A DNA stretch of 64,000 nucleotides from Desulfuromonadaceae bacterium (GCA_028712075.1 JAQTQX010000002.1:1-64000), one strand, 5' to 3'; counted from the first letter of the stretch, positions 24,531 through 34,348 are shown. Numbers and translations are program-made. The notes: a model not told the origin generated them from the letters alone.

Positions 24531-24638
24531 CAAGGTAAGATTCTAGTTTGAAATAATCAATAAAGCCGGTTGCTGCGACCGCAGCAATTACAGCGTCGTC
24601 GTCCTGTTTGGTGCTCCAGCATTCCTGCAAAGAGGCTC

Positions 24639-25823
24639 TTATTTAACAATGTCAACTTTCACAAATGGAACTTGATGGATATCAAAGTCAGGAATTGCAC
24701 CTATACTAGTGCTCTTCTGGAGTCGGTCAAGTAATGCCACCACCTCTTCCCTAAAACCAGTTTGCAAACGCAAATCATCTTCTGGGCTTCTCTTACCTAC
24801 AGCCATTAATTTAAGACTTGCGGTGATTTCTAGGAGTTCGTGGCTAACGTTGGCGAGGCACTGGCTCTTGGCCTGGGAGGCCGCCTCGGCGGACACTTTC
24901 TCCTGCCGAAGTTTGTCTGAAGACTCTGCCCAGGTTTGATGCACATGTGTTCTCGCGCCTATCTTTTGACGCGCCGTTACCGTCGCATCTTCAACCTTTT
25001 GTCGGGCTTTTCCTGCTGCCTGTTCCCCTTTTTTAAACGTTACATCGGTTACCCCCTGCTTTAGTCGAAGTGCCTCTGCTATCTTTGCTGCCTCTATTAC
25101 CTTTCTACGCGCCTCCTTGGTTGCATCTTCAACTATTTTACGCGCCTCATTGGCGGCATCTGCTATTGTTTGAGGTAGTGCTTCTACCGCATCCGCATTT
25201 TCAAGAGCCTTGTATACAGTACCTTCAACCTTTCTAAGCGCCACCTCGGCTGCCTCTTCCATTTTTCGAAGCGCCAACTCGGCTGCCTCTTCCATTTTTC
25301 GAAGCGCTAACTCGGCCAGCTTCTTCTCGGTGATGTCAGTTAAAGCAATGCGACACTCCTGTCCAGATGGTGTGGCCACTCCCTCGACCTGCACGAAGAG
25401 CGGCCCATTTTCTTCTTTCAGAACAGCCACCTCGCATGCCTCTTTGGCCGGACTCATAAAGACTATTTCGAGGAAAACGTTGAAGGCGGGACGGGCTTCG
25501 ACGGTGACGAAATCTTCCAAGCGCTTACTGACCAGTCGGGAGCGCTCGACCCCCAAGAAACCAGCGCCCGTGAGGTTAACTCTACTGATAGTTCCTGTGC
25601 GGTCGAGAGTAAAGTAGCCTACAGGTGCGAAATCGTAGAGGTCGGTGTACTGTTCCAAAGTCGTTTCCAGCTCGTCCTTAGCTTTGCGGAGTTCCGCATT
25701 CTGCCTCTCCAGCTCAAATTGATGTTCCTGCAATTCGTGGTGGAGCCTCAGCGACTCATCCCGCTCTTCTGACCGGCGGCGCAACTCCTCACTATTTATT
25801 TGCTGTTCTTTTCTCTCAGTCAT
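24639..25823 (-). CDS. PAS / coiled-coil protein with orphan histidine-kinase H-box
   Basis: 394 residues from ATG 25823 behind AGAGGA; a start 21 bases upstream is less supported. A coiled coil (about 1-55) leads to a PAS domain (FAPVGYFTLDRTGTISRVN), then a long Ala/Glu/Lys-rich helix with near-identical 11-residue repeats (LALRKMEEAAE). Near the end NVSHELLEI resembles the dimerisation and phosphoacceptor helix of a histidine kinase, but there is no ATPase domain. It is probably a degenerate or accessory sensor. It lies between inverted IS-like ends. Confidence 0.7.
   Translation of the reverse strand: MTERKEQQINSEELRRRSEERDESLRLHHELQEHQFELERQNAELRKAKDELETTLEQYTDLYDFAPVGYFTLDRTGTISRVNLTGAGFLGVERSRLVSKRLEDFVTVEARPAFNVFLEIVFMSPAKEACEVAVLKEENGPLFVQVEGVATPSGQECRIALTDITEKKLAELALRKMEEAAELALRKMEEAAEVALRKVEGTVYKALENADAVEALPQTIADAANEARKIVEDATKEARRKVIEAAKIAEALRLKQGVTDVTFKKGEQAAGKARQKVEDATVTARQKIGARTHVHQTWAESSDKLRQEKVSAEAASQAKSQCLANVSHELLEITASLKLMAVGKRSPEDDLRLQTGFREEVVALLDRLQKSTSIGAIPDFDIHQVPFVKVDIVK
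25245..25330. repeat. 33-bp tandem repeat, about 2.6 copies
   Basis: A 33-base unit (GCGCCACCTCGGCTGCCTCT and 13 more bases) is repeated with very few changes inside the PAS gene and encodes the 11-residue units in frame. The near identity of the copies indicates recent slippage. Confidence 0.7.
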
Positions 25824-25927
25824 GGCATGTCCTCTGATTATCAACTCTGAGCCTGTTCACTTCCGATAATTTATTTTTGAGAGGAATCTATCAAACGTTC
25901 TGTTTCTGACCAAACATTGCCACTTTA

Positions 25928-25962
25928 TCATGGATTCACGCCGGAACGTTGGTCAAATTCAT
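25928..25962. mobile_element. IS-like inverted end (right)
   Basis: CGCCGGAACGTTGGTC at about 25937-25952 is the exact inverse of the segment near 24488-24503, and matching extends loosely outward (ATTCA/TGAAT). The two ends bracket about 1.5 kb that contains only the PAS gene. Confidence 0.45.
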
Positions 25963-25996
25963 CCGGAATATGCATTTCAGTAAGAAGCGGCTGAAT

Positions 25997-26239
25997 TTAC
26001 ACCCCTGCCAACTGCATTTTGTCAGCCCTGTCCATAGTCTTGAGTTGATATTCTCTCCTGGAAGCAGAAGATCGGCTATGGCCATTTTCAAGATAAACAA
26101 CCCGTAATGGTTGCCGTCCCCGGAAGTATTTTGCGCCGATCCCAGAGGCATGTTGCAGGAAACGGCGCTCAATATCAGTGGTGATCCCTGTGTAGAGAGT
26201 GTTGTCGGAACAAAGGATGACATAAACGCACCAGTTCAT
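25997..26239 (-). CDS. GIY-YIG nuclease-superfamily protein
   Basis: 80 residues from ATG 26239, which overlaps the hydrolase stop by four bases. The YVILCSDNTLYTGITTD start holds both parts of the motif (VYV and YTG). IERRFLQHASGIGAKYFRGR and YLENGHSRSSASRREYQLK follow, as in the UvrC-like small GIY-YIG family. Such stand-alone proteins may cut branched DNA. Here it ends an operon with RecD2. Confidence 0.9.
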   Translation of the reverse strand: MNWCVYVILCSDNTLYTGITTDIERRFLQHASGIGAKYFRGRQPLRVVYLENGHSRSSASRREYQLKTMDRADKMQLAGV

Positions 26240-26985
26240 GCGCTGAGGAACCTCGCTACTGCTCTGAAATATGACTCCGTGTTCACCGCCATGATATCGT
26301 TGTGGTCCCCCCGCTCGAAAATCAGCAATTCTTTCGGCTCCTGCGCCCATTCGTACAAATTCTCGGCATGTGAAACACTAACCAGATCGTCGTTCTGAGT
26401 ATGCAGAATCAACAGCCGTCCCTGGAACGAGGCGATCTTCCGCTTCTGATTAAGATGGCGGGCCACAGCTTCCTTGAGTGAATCCATGGTAGCACCGATA
26501 TGCTGCGGTTCGATCCGGACCAGGATTCTTTCCAGCGGCTCTGCCAGACCGCTTTCCACGATGAGACCGGCTGCCTGTGGATAGAGGAACACACCGTGGA
26601 CCGCGTAAAGCGATCCCAGGGACCTCCCGAAGAAGATAATTTTCTCCGGTGGCACTCCGCTGGCCTCCGTGATCAGTCGGACATCGTCCAGCATGGCGGC
26701 CAGTCCCGGTTCGCCGTCGGACATCCCGTAGCCACGGTACTCTGCCAGTAGCAAATTGGCTCCCAAATCAGTGATCCGATCTTCGAAGTCGCCAAGGTAG
26801 TCTGCTACGGTCTCTCCGTTTCCGTGGAAATGGATAATCGTCGGCAGGTCATCTGAGATGTGCCGATTGTGACACCCCAGACGGAAACCATCCCCCTGCA
26901 CGTAGAAAGGATCGTCAAACCGATTCGGCCAGGGGTAGAAGTAACGTGCCGTGAGAGTTGGATGATCAAGGATCAGGTCGGTCAT
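26236..26985 (-). CDS. Alpha/beta hydrolase
   Basis: 249 residues. The oxyanion FHGNG, the nucleophile elbow GRSLGS and a late His in GDHND give a complete Ser-His-Asp hydrolase. No signal peptide. Substrate unknown. It is coupled by four-base overlaps to recD2 upstream and the GIY-YIG gene downstream, an odd place for a metabolic hydrolase. Confidence 0.85.
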   Translation of the reverse strand: MTDLILDHPTLTARYFYPWPNRFDDPFYVQGDGFRLGCHNRHISDDLPTIIHFHGNGETVADYLGDFEDRITDLGANLLLAEYRGYGMSDGEPGLAAMLDDVRLITEASGVPPEKIIFFGRSLGSLYAVHGVFLYPQAAGLIVESGLAEPLERILVRIEPQHIGATMDSLKEAVARHLNQKRKIASFQGRLLILHTQNDDLVSVSHAENLYEWAQEPKELLIFERGDHNDIMAVNTESYFRAVARFLSA

Positions 26986-29168
26986 GCGGAACGCAGCCTC
27001 GCTGTCAAATTCGTCAAACGCTTTGTGGCATTTTTATTCTTCACCGCCATACCCAATGCCTTGGGCTGGCCGATGATCGTCACCAGTTTTTTCCCCCGCG
27101 TGACGGCCGTATAGATCAGATTCCTCTCCAGCAGCATGTAATGCTGCATTGCCAGTGGAATCACGACAGCTGGGTACTCTGAACCCTGGCTCTTATGGAT
27201 GCTGGTGGCATAGGCCAGCGACACCTCGTCCAGTTCACCAAATTCATACTCGACTATTCTGCCGTCGTAATCAGCTTTGAGTGAGCTTTCCTCGGTATCG
27301 ATTTCAAGAATCTGGCCGATATCCCCGTTGAAGACTTCCTTGTCGTAGTTATTCACCGTCTGGATGATCTTGTCACCCGGCGAGTACGTCGTTCCAAAGC
27401 GGGTTATCTTGGGCTCGCTGTTCCCATTGAGCACTTTCTGGAGTTCCGCGTTCAAGGCATGAGCGCCCAGTCCACCTCGGTTCATGGGGGTGAGAACCTG
27501 GACATCTTTGACCGGATGCAGGCCGAAGCGCTTCGGAATGCGTTCGGTAACGACCTGTAATAGCTTGGCGTGGATTTCTTCCGGAGTTTCCGCCGGTATG
27601 AAGTAGAAGTCGGATAGTTCTTCCGTTTCATTTCTCAGCGGCAACTCTCCCTTGTTGATCCGGTGGGCATTGACGATGATCTTTGAAGTGGCTGCCTGGC
27701 GGAAGATCTCGGTCAGTCTGACAGTCGGGACAGAACCGGATGCGATGATGTCGGCAAGTACGGCGCCAGGCCCGACAGAAGGCAACTGATCCACATCACC
27801 CACGATCATCAGAGCCGCGCTGTCGGGGACTGCCGCCAAGAGCTTGTTCATCAGCACCAAATCGACCATTGATGATTCGTCAATGACGATGAGGTCTGCT
27901 TCGAGAGGGTTATCCCGACCGCGTTTAAAACCGAAACTCTGGGGATCAAACTCCAGGAGGCGATGAATTGTCTTGGCTTCCCGTCCGGTGGTCTCGGTCA
28001 TCCGCTTGGCCGCGCGTCCGGTCGGGGCGGCAAGCAGGATGTCGAGCTGTTTGGCCGCGAGGATTTTCAGAATACTATTGACCAGGGTCGTCTTGCCGGT
28101 GCCCGGGCCACCGGTGATGACGAGTGTTTTGCTGGTTAAAGCAAGGCATACAGCGTCCTGCTGAGACTGGGAGAGCGAAAGGCCCGTCTTCTCTTCCACC
28201 CAGGGGAGCGCCTTTTCCGGATCGATCTTGCCCCATGGCGGCGCTCCAATCAGTATTCTCCTGACGCTGTTCGCCACTCCCTGTTCAGCCCGGTGAAGCG
28301 GGGTCAGAAACAGACAGGGAACGCCGTCGATCTCTTCCGGCACCAGGTTTTCCTGGGTGACTTCCTCCCGGATCGCTTCTTCCAGGATCGCCTCGTCAAT
28401 CTCCAGGAGTTTGACCGACTCCTTGATCAGGGTGTCGTGGGATGCGGCACAATGACCGTCGCCGGACAACTCCTGCAATACATGACGCACGCCGGCCTGA
28501 GCCCGGATCAGTGAGTCCGGTGCAATACCCAACCTGCCGGCAATGACGTCAGCGGTCTTGAACCCGATTCCGTGAATGTCGAGAGCCAAGCGGTAGGGAT
28601 TCTCAGACACCTTGATGATGGCCTCATCGCCATAGGTCTTGTAGATCCTGACCGCCCGTCCGGTGCCGACGCCATGGGACTGAAGGAAAACCATAATCTC
28701 CCGGATCGCTTTCTGCTCAGCCCAGGCAGCGGTAACTTTATCCGTCCTTTTCTTGCCAATGCCTGGGAGTGACAGCATTCTCTCAGGGGTTTCCTCGATA
28801 ACGGTGAACACGTCGACACCGAATGCCTTCACCAGTACTTTGGCAAAATGGGGGCCAATCCCTTTGACCATCCCAGAGCCAAGGTACTTTTCGATGCCTT
28901 CCAGAGTGCTCGGCGGGACTGTTTTCAGGTGAGTAGTCTTGAACTGCAGGCCGTGGGTCTTGTCGTTATGCCAGGTGCCAACGCACTCGACGAATTCACC
29001 GGGGGTTATAGTTGCAGCACTCCCGATGACCGTGACCAGTTCACGCTTTCCCTTTACCTTGATCCGGATGACGCAGAAACCTGATTCCTCGCTGTGGAAG
29101 GTTACTCTCTCGACGGAACCGGAAAGCCGTTCGACCGGGACATCTGATGTGGTGGCTTTCCCGTTCAT
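26982..29168 (-). CDS. recD2: RecD2-type ATP-dependent DNA helicase
   Basis: 728 residues, normal for RecD2. The N-terminal OB and helix-hairpin-helix region ([33 protein letters not shown]) is followed by the SF1B motor: Walker [27 protein letters not shown] and the late [16 protein letters not shown] motif. RecD2 unwinds 5' to 3' and helps repair and replication-fork processing without RecBC. It is coupled on both sides by four-base overlaps. Confidence 0.95.
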   Translation of the reverse strand: MNGKATTSDVPVERLSGSVERVTFHSEESGFCVIRIKVKGKRELVTVIGSAATITPGEFVECVGTWHNDKTHGLQFKTTHLKTVPPSTLEGIEKYLGSGMVKGIGPHFAKVLVKAFGVDVFTVIEETPERMLSLPGIGKKRTDKVTAAWAEQKAIREIMVFLQSHGVGTGRAVRIYKTYGDEAIIKVSENPYRLALDIHGIGFKTADVIAGRLGIAPDSLIRAQAGVRHVLQELSGDGHCAASHDTLIKESVKLLEIDEAILEEAIREEVTQENLVPEEIDGVPCLFLTPLHRAEQGVANSVRRILIGAPPWGKIDPEKALPWVEEKTGLSLSQSQQDAVCLALTSKTLVITGGPGTGKTTLVNSILKILAAKQLDILLAAPTGRAAKRMTETTGREAKTIHRLLEFDPQSFGFKRGRDNPLEADLIVIDESSMVDLVLMNKLLAAVPDSAALMIVGDVDQLPSVGPGAVLADIIASGSVPTVRLTEIFRQAATSKIIVNAHRINKGELPLRNETEELSDFYFIPAETPEEIHAKLLQVVTERIPKRFGLHPVKDVQVLTPMNRGGLGAHALNAELQKVLNGNSEPKITRFGTTYSPGDKIIQTVNNYDKEVFNGDIGQILEIDTEESSLKADYDGRIVEYEFGELDEVSLAYATSIHKSQGSEYPAVVIPLAMQHYMLLERNLIYTAVTRGKKLVTIIGQPKALGMAVKNKNATKRLTNLTARLRSA

Positions 29169-29932
29169 TTTCTGGCTACTTTGCCTACCGGTGCGATATA
29201 GACAGTGAATTCCTCATTACCATCGACGGCAACCAGTTCATCCGCCAGACCCTGATTATAGGCAGCGATGGCGCAGGTGCCGCAGCCGATCGCTTCGCAG
29301 GCTAGGTACAGGTTCTGGCAGACATGGCCGGCATCAAGTGCGATGACTTTGTAGGATGCTTCGGCGTAGCGCCACTCGGTCCGAGCCATTACCGCCGTCC
29401 AGATGAAGGTAACGGCTGCTTGCCCGGCAAATGCCTGGCCGCGGCATGCGGCTGTGAGATAGGCTGGCAGGTTCGGGAGATCCCGTTCATGTACAAGAGC
29501 GTTATCAAGAGGAAGGTAGCGATACAGACCCGGGTCAAGACCGGCGACCTTGAGCACACCAAGATAGGTCTCAAAGGGGTGACGGCAACCGGCGGAAGGG
29601 ACTGTGCGTAGAACTGCAGCTTCGTGGATCACGGCACGAACACCCTGGGTTGACCAGAGGAGAAAGGCCAATTCATCGAGGGAAAGGTGCTCGCCCGTAA
29701 AGCGGCGGTGGCTCTCACGATCGGCGATTGCTGTCTGTAGCTCATACGCAGTAATCGACCATTCTTGTCGGGTTGGTAGAGGGATGATTCGGCTGCCAGG
29801 TTGCGCCGGTTTCTGCACGGGAGGTGGATCGACCCCTTCAGACTGCGGGGTGCAATAGAAATTGACCTCTTCCCTGATCCGGTCTGTCAGGAAATACCTA
29901 CCGCTTTCTGTGGTTATCGTCGGCTTCCTCAT
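29165..29932 (-). CDS. SagB/ThcOx-type FMN oxidoreductase
   Basis: 255 residues. [20 protein letters not shown] begins the nitroreductase-like fold, and [35 protein letters not shown] and [12 protein letters not shown] fit the SagB family, whose members oxidise azolines in peptide modification or serve as stand-alone oxidoreductases. No YcaO protein or precursor peptide is near. It is coupled to recD2, which is not a usual arrangement. Confidence 0.85.
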   Translation of the reverse strand: MRKPTITTESGRYFLTDRIREEVNFYCTPQSEGVDPPPVQKPAQPGSRIIPLPTRQEWSITAYELQTAIADRESHRRFTGEHLSLDELAFLLWSTQGVRAVIHEAAVLRTVPSAGCRHPFETYLGVLKVAGLDPGLYRYLPLDNALVHERDLPNLPAYLTAACRGQAFAGQAAVTFIWTAVMARTEWRYAEASYKVIALDAGHVCQNLYLACEAIGCGTCAIAAYNQGLADELVAVDGNEEFTVYIAPVGKVARK

Positions 29933-30099
29933 GATTCGGCACCTGTTGTAGTTTCTATTGCTTCACTGACCCAGTAGGTCTGCTTATGGTGACACCTGGT
30001 CAGTTCTGTTATCTTCTCTTGCGCCGCTTCCTTCAAGCTGTACGTCCCGACCAGGTACCTGACGCCGTTATCGTCCTGACGCCACAATTGCCAGGTCAT
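29929..30099 (-). CDS. Small hypothetical protein (56 aa)
   Basis: A short frame read directly from the minus strand: ATG at 30099, TGA at 29931-29929, with a product starting MTWQLWRQDDNGVRYLVGTY. Both ends overlap neighbours by four bases (ATGA), the same spacing as the rest of the operon, which is strong evidence that it is translated. Not recognised; soluble. Confidence 0.7.
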   Translation of the reverse strand: MTWQLWRQDDNGVRYLVGTYSLKEAAQEKITELTRCHHKQTYWVSEAIETTTGAES

Positions 30100-30701
30100 G
30101 CTTGCAACTCCTTGATCCAGAAGTTCATGGGGTGGGAGCGCCTGACACCATCTGTTTCCAGCCAGGTGAAGCTCGTCGTTATTCCAGGCAGGGGATTGAA
30201 ACCGGTGTGTGCGAGAAACCTATCAATGGGGATATAGTCTGACGGACGCAGCGGGTGGTCGTCTGGCCGAACCACAGTGGCACAGGTCAGGTACCGGTAG
30301 GTACTGTAGGAACGAACCTGCTCCTCGACCATTCGCACTACCTGCATCCCCATACCGTGATTGCGATGTTCGGGGTAAAAGAGCAGTTCACCCACATAGA
30401 AGATCTCGTCGACAGGATATGCTGTGCCGCTGAACGGCTCAACCAGTTCCGTTGCCTCATGTCGCAGCGGCATCCCGGTGGCCGCACCTGCAACCTTTTC
30501 CTCCTCTTTGACGATGATCACGAATGAATCAGGGGTTACGGAGTAAAGCTTCAGATAGTTGAGTTCGTCCTCACGGCGACCATCGTACAGGTAGGGGAAT
30601 TCTCGAAAAATCTCGATTCGAAGTGATGCTATATCGTTGAGACTGTCTTCAACGGCAGAACCAGTCAATATTTGCTCGGTTATCGCCATGAGACATTCCA
30701 C
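30096..30701 (-). CDS. GNAT-family acetyltransferase
   Basis: 201 residues, GTG start at 30701 or ATG a few codons in. The acetyl-CoA-binding region (IFYVGELLFYPEHRNHGMGMQVV) has the beta4 strand and the R-x-x-G-x-G-type loop. FREFPYLYDG near the start is typical of a subgroup of bacterial GNAT proteins. Target unknown. It is the first gene of the coupled six-gene operon ending with the GIY-YIG gene. Confidence 0.85.
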   Translation of the reverse strand: MECLMAITEQILTGSAVEDSLNDIASLRIEIFREFPYLYDGRREDELNYLKLYSVTPDSFVIIVKEEEKVAGAATGMPLRHEATELVEPFSGTAYPVDEIFYVGELLFYPEHRNHGMGMQVVRMVEEQVRSYSTYRYLTCATVVRPDDHPLRPSDYIPIDRFLAHTGFNPLPGITTSFTWLETDGVRRSHPMNFWIKELQA

Positions 30702-30709
30702 ATATATGT

Positions 30710-31645
30710 TTATCTCTCCCGAATAGAGAAGCGATCAAGTGCGTTGACTCTGGTTATTTCGACGCTGTCCGTTATACCACCGGGATAAACTTCGTTGGCA
30801 AGCCAGGTAAGTTCCTCTCTTTCCATATCCCCGGAAACACTTGTCCACCATGCCTTGCACCCACCTTGGGCCCCATCGTTCCAGCGGTATCCTCTCTGTT
30901 TCAGTACATCTTTCTTGTCAAAGGGGGCACCTACGGCACAGATTTTCGCGGTGATATCCTCATATTTGTCCGCAAGTACTTTGAAAACAGGAGCGCCACT
31001 AACTGGCAATGTTTCCAGGAGAAGACCAAGCAAACCTTCGGCATCGTCCAAGGCGCGATGGGCATTGATGAACCAGCCAAATTTAAAAAGCAGGTATTCC
31101 AAGACCCGGGTTGTTATCCTCTCCGCATGCCAGTCGATCTGTGTAATTGAACATGCCCAAGGCATTCCGGAGAAGAAAGGGTAGCGGGCTTCTGCGAACT
31201 TGCGATCAAACGCGGCGTTATGAGCAATCACCAGGCTTGCTTGACCAGCAAGCCGGCAGACATAGTCACCATCAAAGGACTTGCCAGACACCATGTCGTC
31301 GGTGATGCCGGTAATTGCTGTCGTTTCTGCCGAAAGTGGAAATCCTGGGTCTTCAAATCCGGCATACCTGTCGACGACTTTTATGATTTCTGCCGTCAGC
31401 GGGTCATACAGAAAGGCCACGATCCCAAGCTCAATTATCTTGTCGCAAGCAGGGTTCAATCCGGTTGTTTCCGTGTCGAGGCAGAGGCCGATCCTGGGAT
31501 TGGCTATAACCTTGCCGGCAAAACGGTTGTCCTGGCTCAGGTTAATTCTGCGCAGCACCTTGTAATTGCCAGTCGCATGAAGACCTGTTACGGCGATCTC
31601 TGCTTCAATCGGATTCATCGGTATGTCTTTGGCTGTCTTTTCCAA
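30710..31645 (-). CDS. DEDDh 3'-5' exonuclease (DnaQ/ExoX-like)
   Basis: The exonuclease core is clear: ExoI GLCLDTETTGL, ExoII IAHNAAFDRKF and ExoIII with HRALDDAEG, giving the D-E-D-D-h set. About 100 residues follow with a GYRWNDG segment seen in similar exonucleases. Start uncertain: TTG at 31645 has a good AGAAGG site six bases ahead, ATG at 31618 has none. It may proofread or degrade ends along with RecD2 and ExoVII encoded beside it. Confidence 0.85.
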   Translation of the reverse strand: MEKTAKDIPMNPIEAEIAVTGLHATGNYKVLRRINLSQDNRFAGKVIANPRIGLCLDTETTGLNPACDKIIELGIVAFLYDPLTAEIIKVVDRYAGFEDPGFPLSAETTAITGITDDMVSGKSFDGDYVCRLAGQASLVIAHNAAFDRKFAEARYPFFSGMPWACSITQIDWHAERITTRVLEYLLFKFGWFINAHRALDDAEGLLGLLLETLPVSGAPVFKVLADKYEDITAKICAVGAPFDKKDVLKQRGYRWNDGAQGGCKAWWTSVSGDMEREELTWLANEVYPGGITDSVEITRVNALDRFSIRER

Positions 31646-31661
31646 CGGAATCCTTCTTTTA

Positions 31662-31901
31662 TCAAATCTTTGCCAGAGCGAATACTGCAAGTGAAATAAT
31701 TACGAAAATTACTGTCAACGGAATCAAGCAACCAACAGACGTCCGATTGTAGACTCTGTTGTAGGCCGCCTTCTTGGGATTCGTCAGCCAACCCCATCCT
31801 CTTGGGGCTTTGAGCCCCAACGACTGCCGGACGTATCTCTTCAATGATGTCCTTGCAGCAATCCGTTTCGTCAGAGACGGTGTACGAATTCCAAACTTCA
31901 T
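31662..31901 (-). CDS. Small membrane protein (79 aa)
   Basis: 79 residues. A very basic N-terminal half with LKAPRGWGWLTNPKKAAYNRVYNRTSVGC, then one hydrophobic helix (LIPLTVIFVIISLAVFALA). The pattern recurs in many bacterial genomes as an unnamed family. No function is known to me. Confidence 0.6.
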   Translation of the reverse strand: MKFGIRTPSLTKRIAARTSLKRYVRQSLGLKAPRGWGWLTNPKKAAYNRVYNRTSVGCLIPLTVIFVIISLAVFALAKI

Positions 31902-31931
31902 GAGGTTACTTCCTCGCCGTGGCAGTAATTT

Positions 31932-32207
31932 CTACTTGTTGATTGCATCACGCAGCACAGTGCTTGGCTTAAAGGTTAATATGCGCCGTGCCTCAATGGT
32001 GATCGCTTCGCCGGTCTGAGGATTACGGCCCCGCCGGTCGTTTTTCTGTTTCACCACAAAACTGCCGAATCCAGATATTTTCAAAGTCTCACCGGTTTCA
32101 AGGGTCGATTTCATGATGGAAAAAACTGCTTCCACCATTTCCATTGACTCTTTCTGTGTCATACCTGTGTTGGTATGGATTCTTTCAACAATGTCTGCCT
32201 TGGTCAT
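31932..32207 (-). CDS. ihfA: Integration host factor alpha-like (HU/IHF family)
   Basis: 91 residues, the family length. MTKADIVERI start, FGSFVVKQKNDRRGRNPQTGE (the DNA-bending arm with the Arg-Asn-Pro tip) and FKPSTVLRDAIN end are those of IHF-alpha. It bends DNA for recombination, transposition and transcription. This could be the element's own copy; HU cannot be fully ruled out from sequence alone. Confidence 0.85.
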   Translation of the reverse strand: MTKADIVERIHTNTGMTQKESMEMVEAVFSIMKSTLETGETLKISGFGSFVVKQKNDRRGRNPQTGEAITIEARRILTFKPSTVLRDAINK

Positions 32208-32228
32208 TTGCTGTGTCCTCTATTAATT

Positions 32229-32435
32229 TCAGTCGCTTTCAAGTTCCTTAAAGGCATCAAGCACTTCAGTCTCAACCTGTTTGAGCTTTTTGTCTAGTTC
32301 CCTGATCAGCCGGGTTCCTTCCTTGACATCTTCTGCGAGTTTATCGATTGGGGTCTCTGAATTGTCGAGCTTGGTCAGAATCTCGTCCAGCTTTTCAACT
32401 TTCTGCTCATAAGTAGGTTCGGTAGTTTCACTCAT
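32229..32435 (-). CDS. xseB: Exonuclease VII small subunit
   Basis: 68 residues with the standard XseB pattern: TYEQKVEKLDEILTKLDN and then a coiled coil ending KLKQVETEVLD. It overlaps the end of xseA by eight bases. Several copies bind the large subunit to form the single-strand exonuclease. Confidence 0.9.
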   Translation of the reverse strand: MSETTEPTYEQKVEKLDEILTKLDNSETPIDKLAEDVKEGTRLIRELDKKLKQVETEVLDAFKELESD

Positions 32436-34020
32436 GGTTTATCTCCTTTGCAGTAACTTCGCTGATCAGAGAACCATCAGCTAAGCGGGTTTGAATTATC
32501 TGCTTTTCAGCGACATCAGCAATCGATCTGACAAGAGTGCCCTGTTGGCTGTAGACAAGGGCAAAGCCACGCTTCAAAACAGTCTGCGGGTCGATAGCTT
32601 TCAGGGTGGCCATTTTGTCATTCAGACTGGTACGAGCCAAAGCAATCCTCTGCAAAACCCGCTCTTGCTTGAGCCGCCCCTTGATGTTCGTGAGAAGCAT
32701 CAATTTCATTTTGAATGCCGAAAAGAACCGGGTTTTCAATTGCTGCCGGTTTTTCTCGTTGCGCTCGCGTTCAGCTGCCAGGCGCCGCAGAAAGCGATCT
32801 TTTTCAAAGCGTTGTTTCAGTCCGGACAGAGTCTCTCCTGATCGGGTAAGACAGTGAGTCACTCCTGATGAGAGTTTTTGCCGTTTTGCTGTTAGGCGTT
32901 CCAAGTGATTTTTGGTCAGTGTCAGCGGGAGAGATCGTAATTTTTCCCTTCTTCTCCCTATTCCAATCTGCTCAGTTGACAACCGACGCTGTACCCGGGC
33001 ACGCAGTTCTTGTGCCTGTTCCCTCAAGCAACTTGCTGTCACATCAAGCAGTTTTCTCGGCCCCTGCTGGATGCCGGTCACCGCCCTTGCCAGATAGTCC
33101 TGGTCGATTTTCAACCGGTAGGCCCAGACGGTCTTCAAGGTGTTGGTTGCCTCGTCCAACTGCCTGCGCATCTGGACAAAGCGGGCCACCAGTTCCTCTG
33201 CTGCCGCCGTCGGAGTCTTGAAAGAGCGGTTGGCGATATAGTCCAGGATACTCGTATCGATTTCGTGGCCGATGCCGGTCCACACCGGCTTGGGGTATCC
33301 GGCAATTTTCCTGGCAATGGCCTCATTATCCAGGAAGTAGAGATCAGTCTTGCTGCCGCCACCCCGGAGGATAAGCACAAGGTCGACATCGAGTCCGGTA
33401 AGGGCATCCAAGGCTCGAAGGACCGATTTCTCTGTCTGATCTCCCTGGACCATAGCATCGGCCAGGTAAATCTTGAAGCCGTAGCCTGACGCCGTGAGGG
33501 TCTGGATGAAGTCATTGTATGCCGCGCTCCCGGCACTGGTAATCAGGCCAAGCCTTATCGGGAGGATCGGTACGAAACGTTCCTTGTTCGTCTCGAACAG
33601 CCCTTCCTTTTGCAGGCGCTCGATGATCTCTCTCTTTTTCAGTTCCATTTCACCCAACGCAATCGATGGATCGGCATCGATTACTCTGAGGGACAAGCCA
33701 TACTGGGGACTAAACTGAAGAGAACAGAGAAAGCCAACCACTGTGCCATTTGTCAGCACAAGATCCATGTTCCTGGCCTTGAACAGCTCCTTTATGGTGG
33801 CGAGTTCTCTCTGCCAGATGGTGCAGGCTATCTTTGCGACGATTTTTCCGCCGGTGTCCGTTTCAACCAGATCACAGTAAAAAGCTCCACCTCGTTCCCG
33901 GCCAGTGGATATCTCGGCCTTGACCCAGAACTGCTTGCTGATGGCAGGCTCCAGCAGTTCATTGATCCGCTTTGTGATAGCGGAGAGGGGGAAGAATCGT
34001 TTCTCCATCGATGCGATCAC
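32428..34020 (-). CDS. xseA: Exonuclease VII large subunit
   Basis: 530 residues. An OB-fold N-terminus (AISKQFWVKAEISTG, GGAFYCDLVE) leads to the nuclease domain with GLITSAGSAAYNDF, LILRGGGSKTDL and GIGHEIDTSILD, followed by the long coiled coil (340-490) and a short C-terminal segment (LKRGFALVYSQQG). The coiled coil is longer than in the E. coli protein (456 aa). Coupled to the gene upstream by a four-base overlap. Confidence 0.9.
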   Translation of the reverse strand: MIASMEKRFFPLSAITKRINELLEPAISKQFWVKAEISTGRERGGAFYCDLVETDTGGKIVAKIACTIWQRELATIKELFKARNMDLVLTNGTVVGFLCSLQFSPQYGLSLRVIDADPSIALGEMELKKREIIERLQKEGLFETNKERFVPILPIRLGLITSAGSAAYNDFIQTLTASGYGFKIYLADAMVQGDQTEKSVLRALDALTGLDVDLVLILRGGGSKTDLYFLDNEAIARKIAGYPKPVWTGIGHEIDTSILDYIANRSFKTPTAAAEELVARFVQMRRQLDEATNTLKTVWAYRLKIDQDYLARAVTGIQQGPRKLLDVTASCLREQAQELRARVQRRLSTEQIGIGRRREKLRSLPLTLTKNHLERLTAKRQKLSSGVTHCLTRSGETLSGLKQRFEKDRFLRRLAAERERNEKNRQQLKTRFFSAFKMKLMLLTNIKGRLKQERVLQRIALARTSLNDKMATLKAIDPQTVLKRGFALVYSQQGTLVRSIADVAEKQIIQTRLADGSLISEVTAKEINHE

Positions 34021-34295
34021 CTGCTCGGGATGATGTTACAGGTCTTGGATACCAGGTCGAAGACTATTTTCGCCTGCCCGGTACGGAGTTGCTTCAGCAC
34101 TTGGTCAATTTTCGTTTCGAGGGAGTATTCCGTGTCTGGGCATTCCCGAGTGACGAATTCGGAAATCAGGTTGCGAAGTGTTTCCGGGTTGATGCTGTCC
34201 CAAGGTACATCGACCCCATCCTCGTCAATTTTCGTCTCAGTCGATTGCGAACTGCAATCATCCGAAATCATTATTACTTCGGTTGGATCTGGCAA
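34017..34295 (-). CDS. YheU-like (UPF0270) protein
   Basis: 92 residues. The 70 C-terminal residues fit YheU: VPWDSINPETLRNLISEFV and then VLKQLRTGQAKIVFDL with the CNIIP end. About 25 extra N-terminal residues may mean that the true start is further in. YheU function is not established. It overlaps the xseA start by four bases. Confidence 0.75.
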   Translation of the reverse strand: MPDPTEVIMISDDCSSQSTETKIDEDGVDVPWDSINPETLRNLISEFVTRECPDTEYSLETKIDQVLKQLRTGQAKIVFDLVSKTCNIIPSR

Positions 34296-34348
34296 ACTTA
34301 TGCTCCATTAGGCTGGTTGTTGTATCAGGCGAATACAGTGCAGAACAT

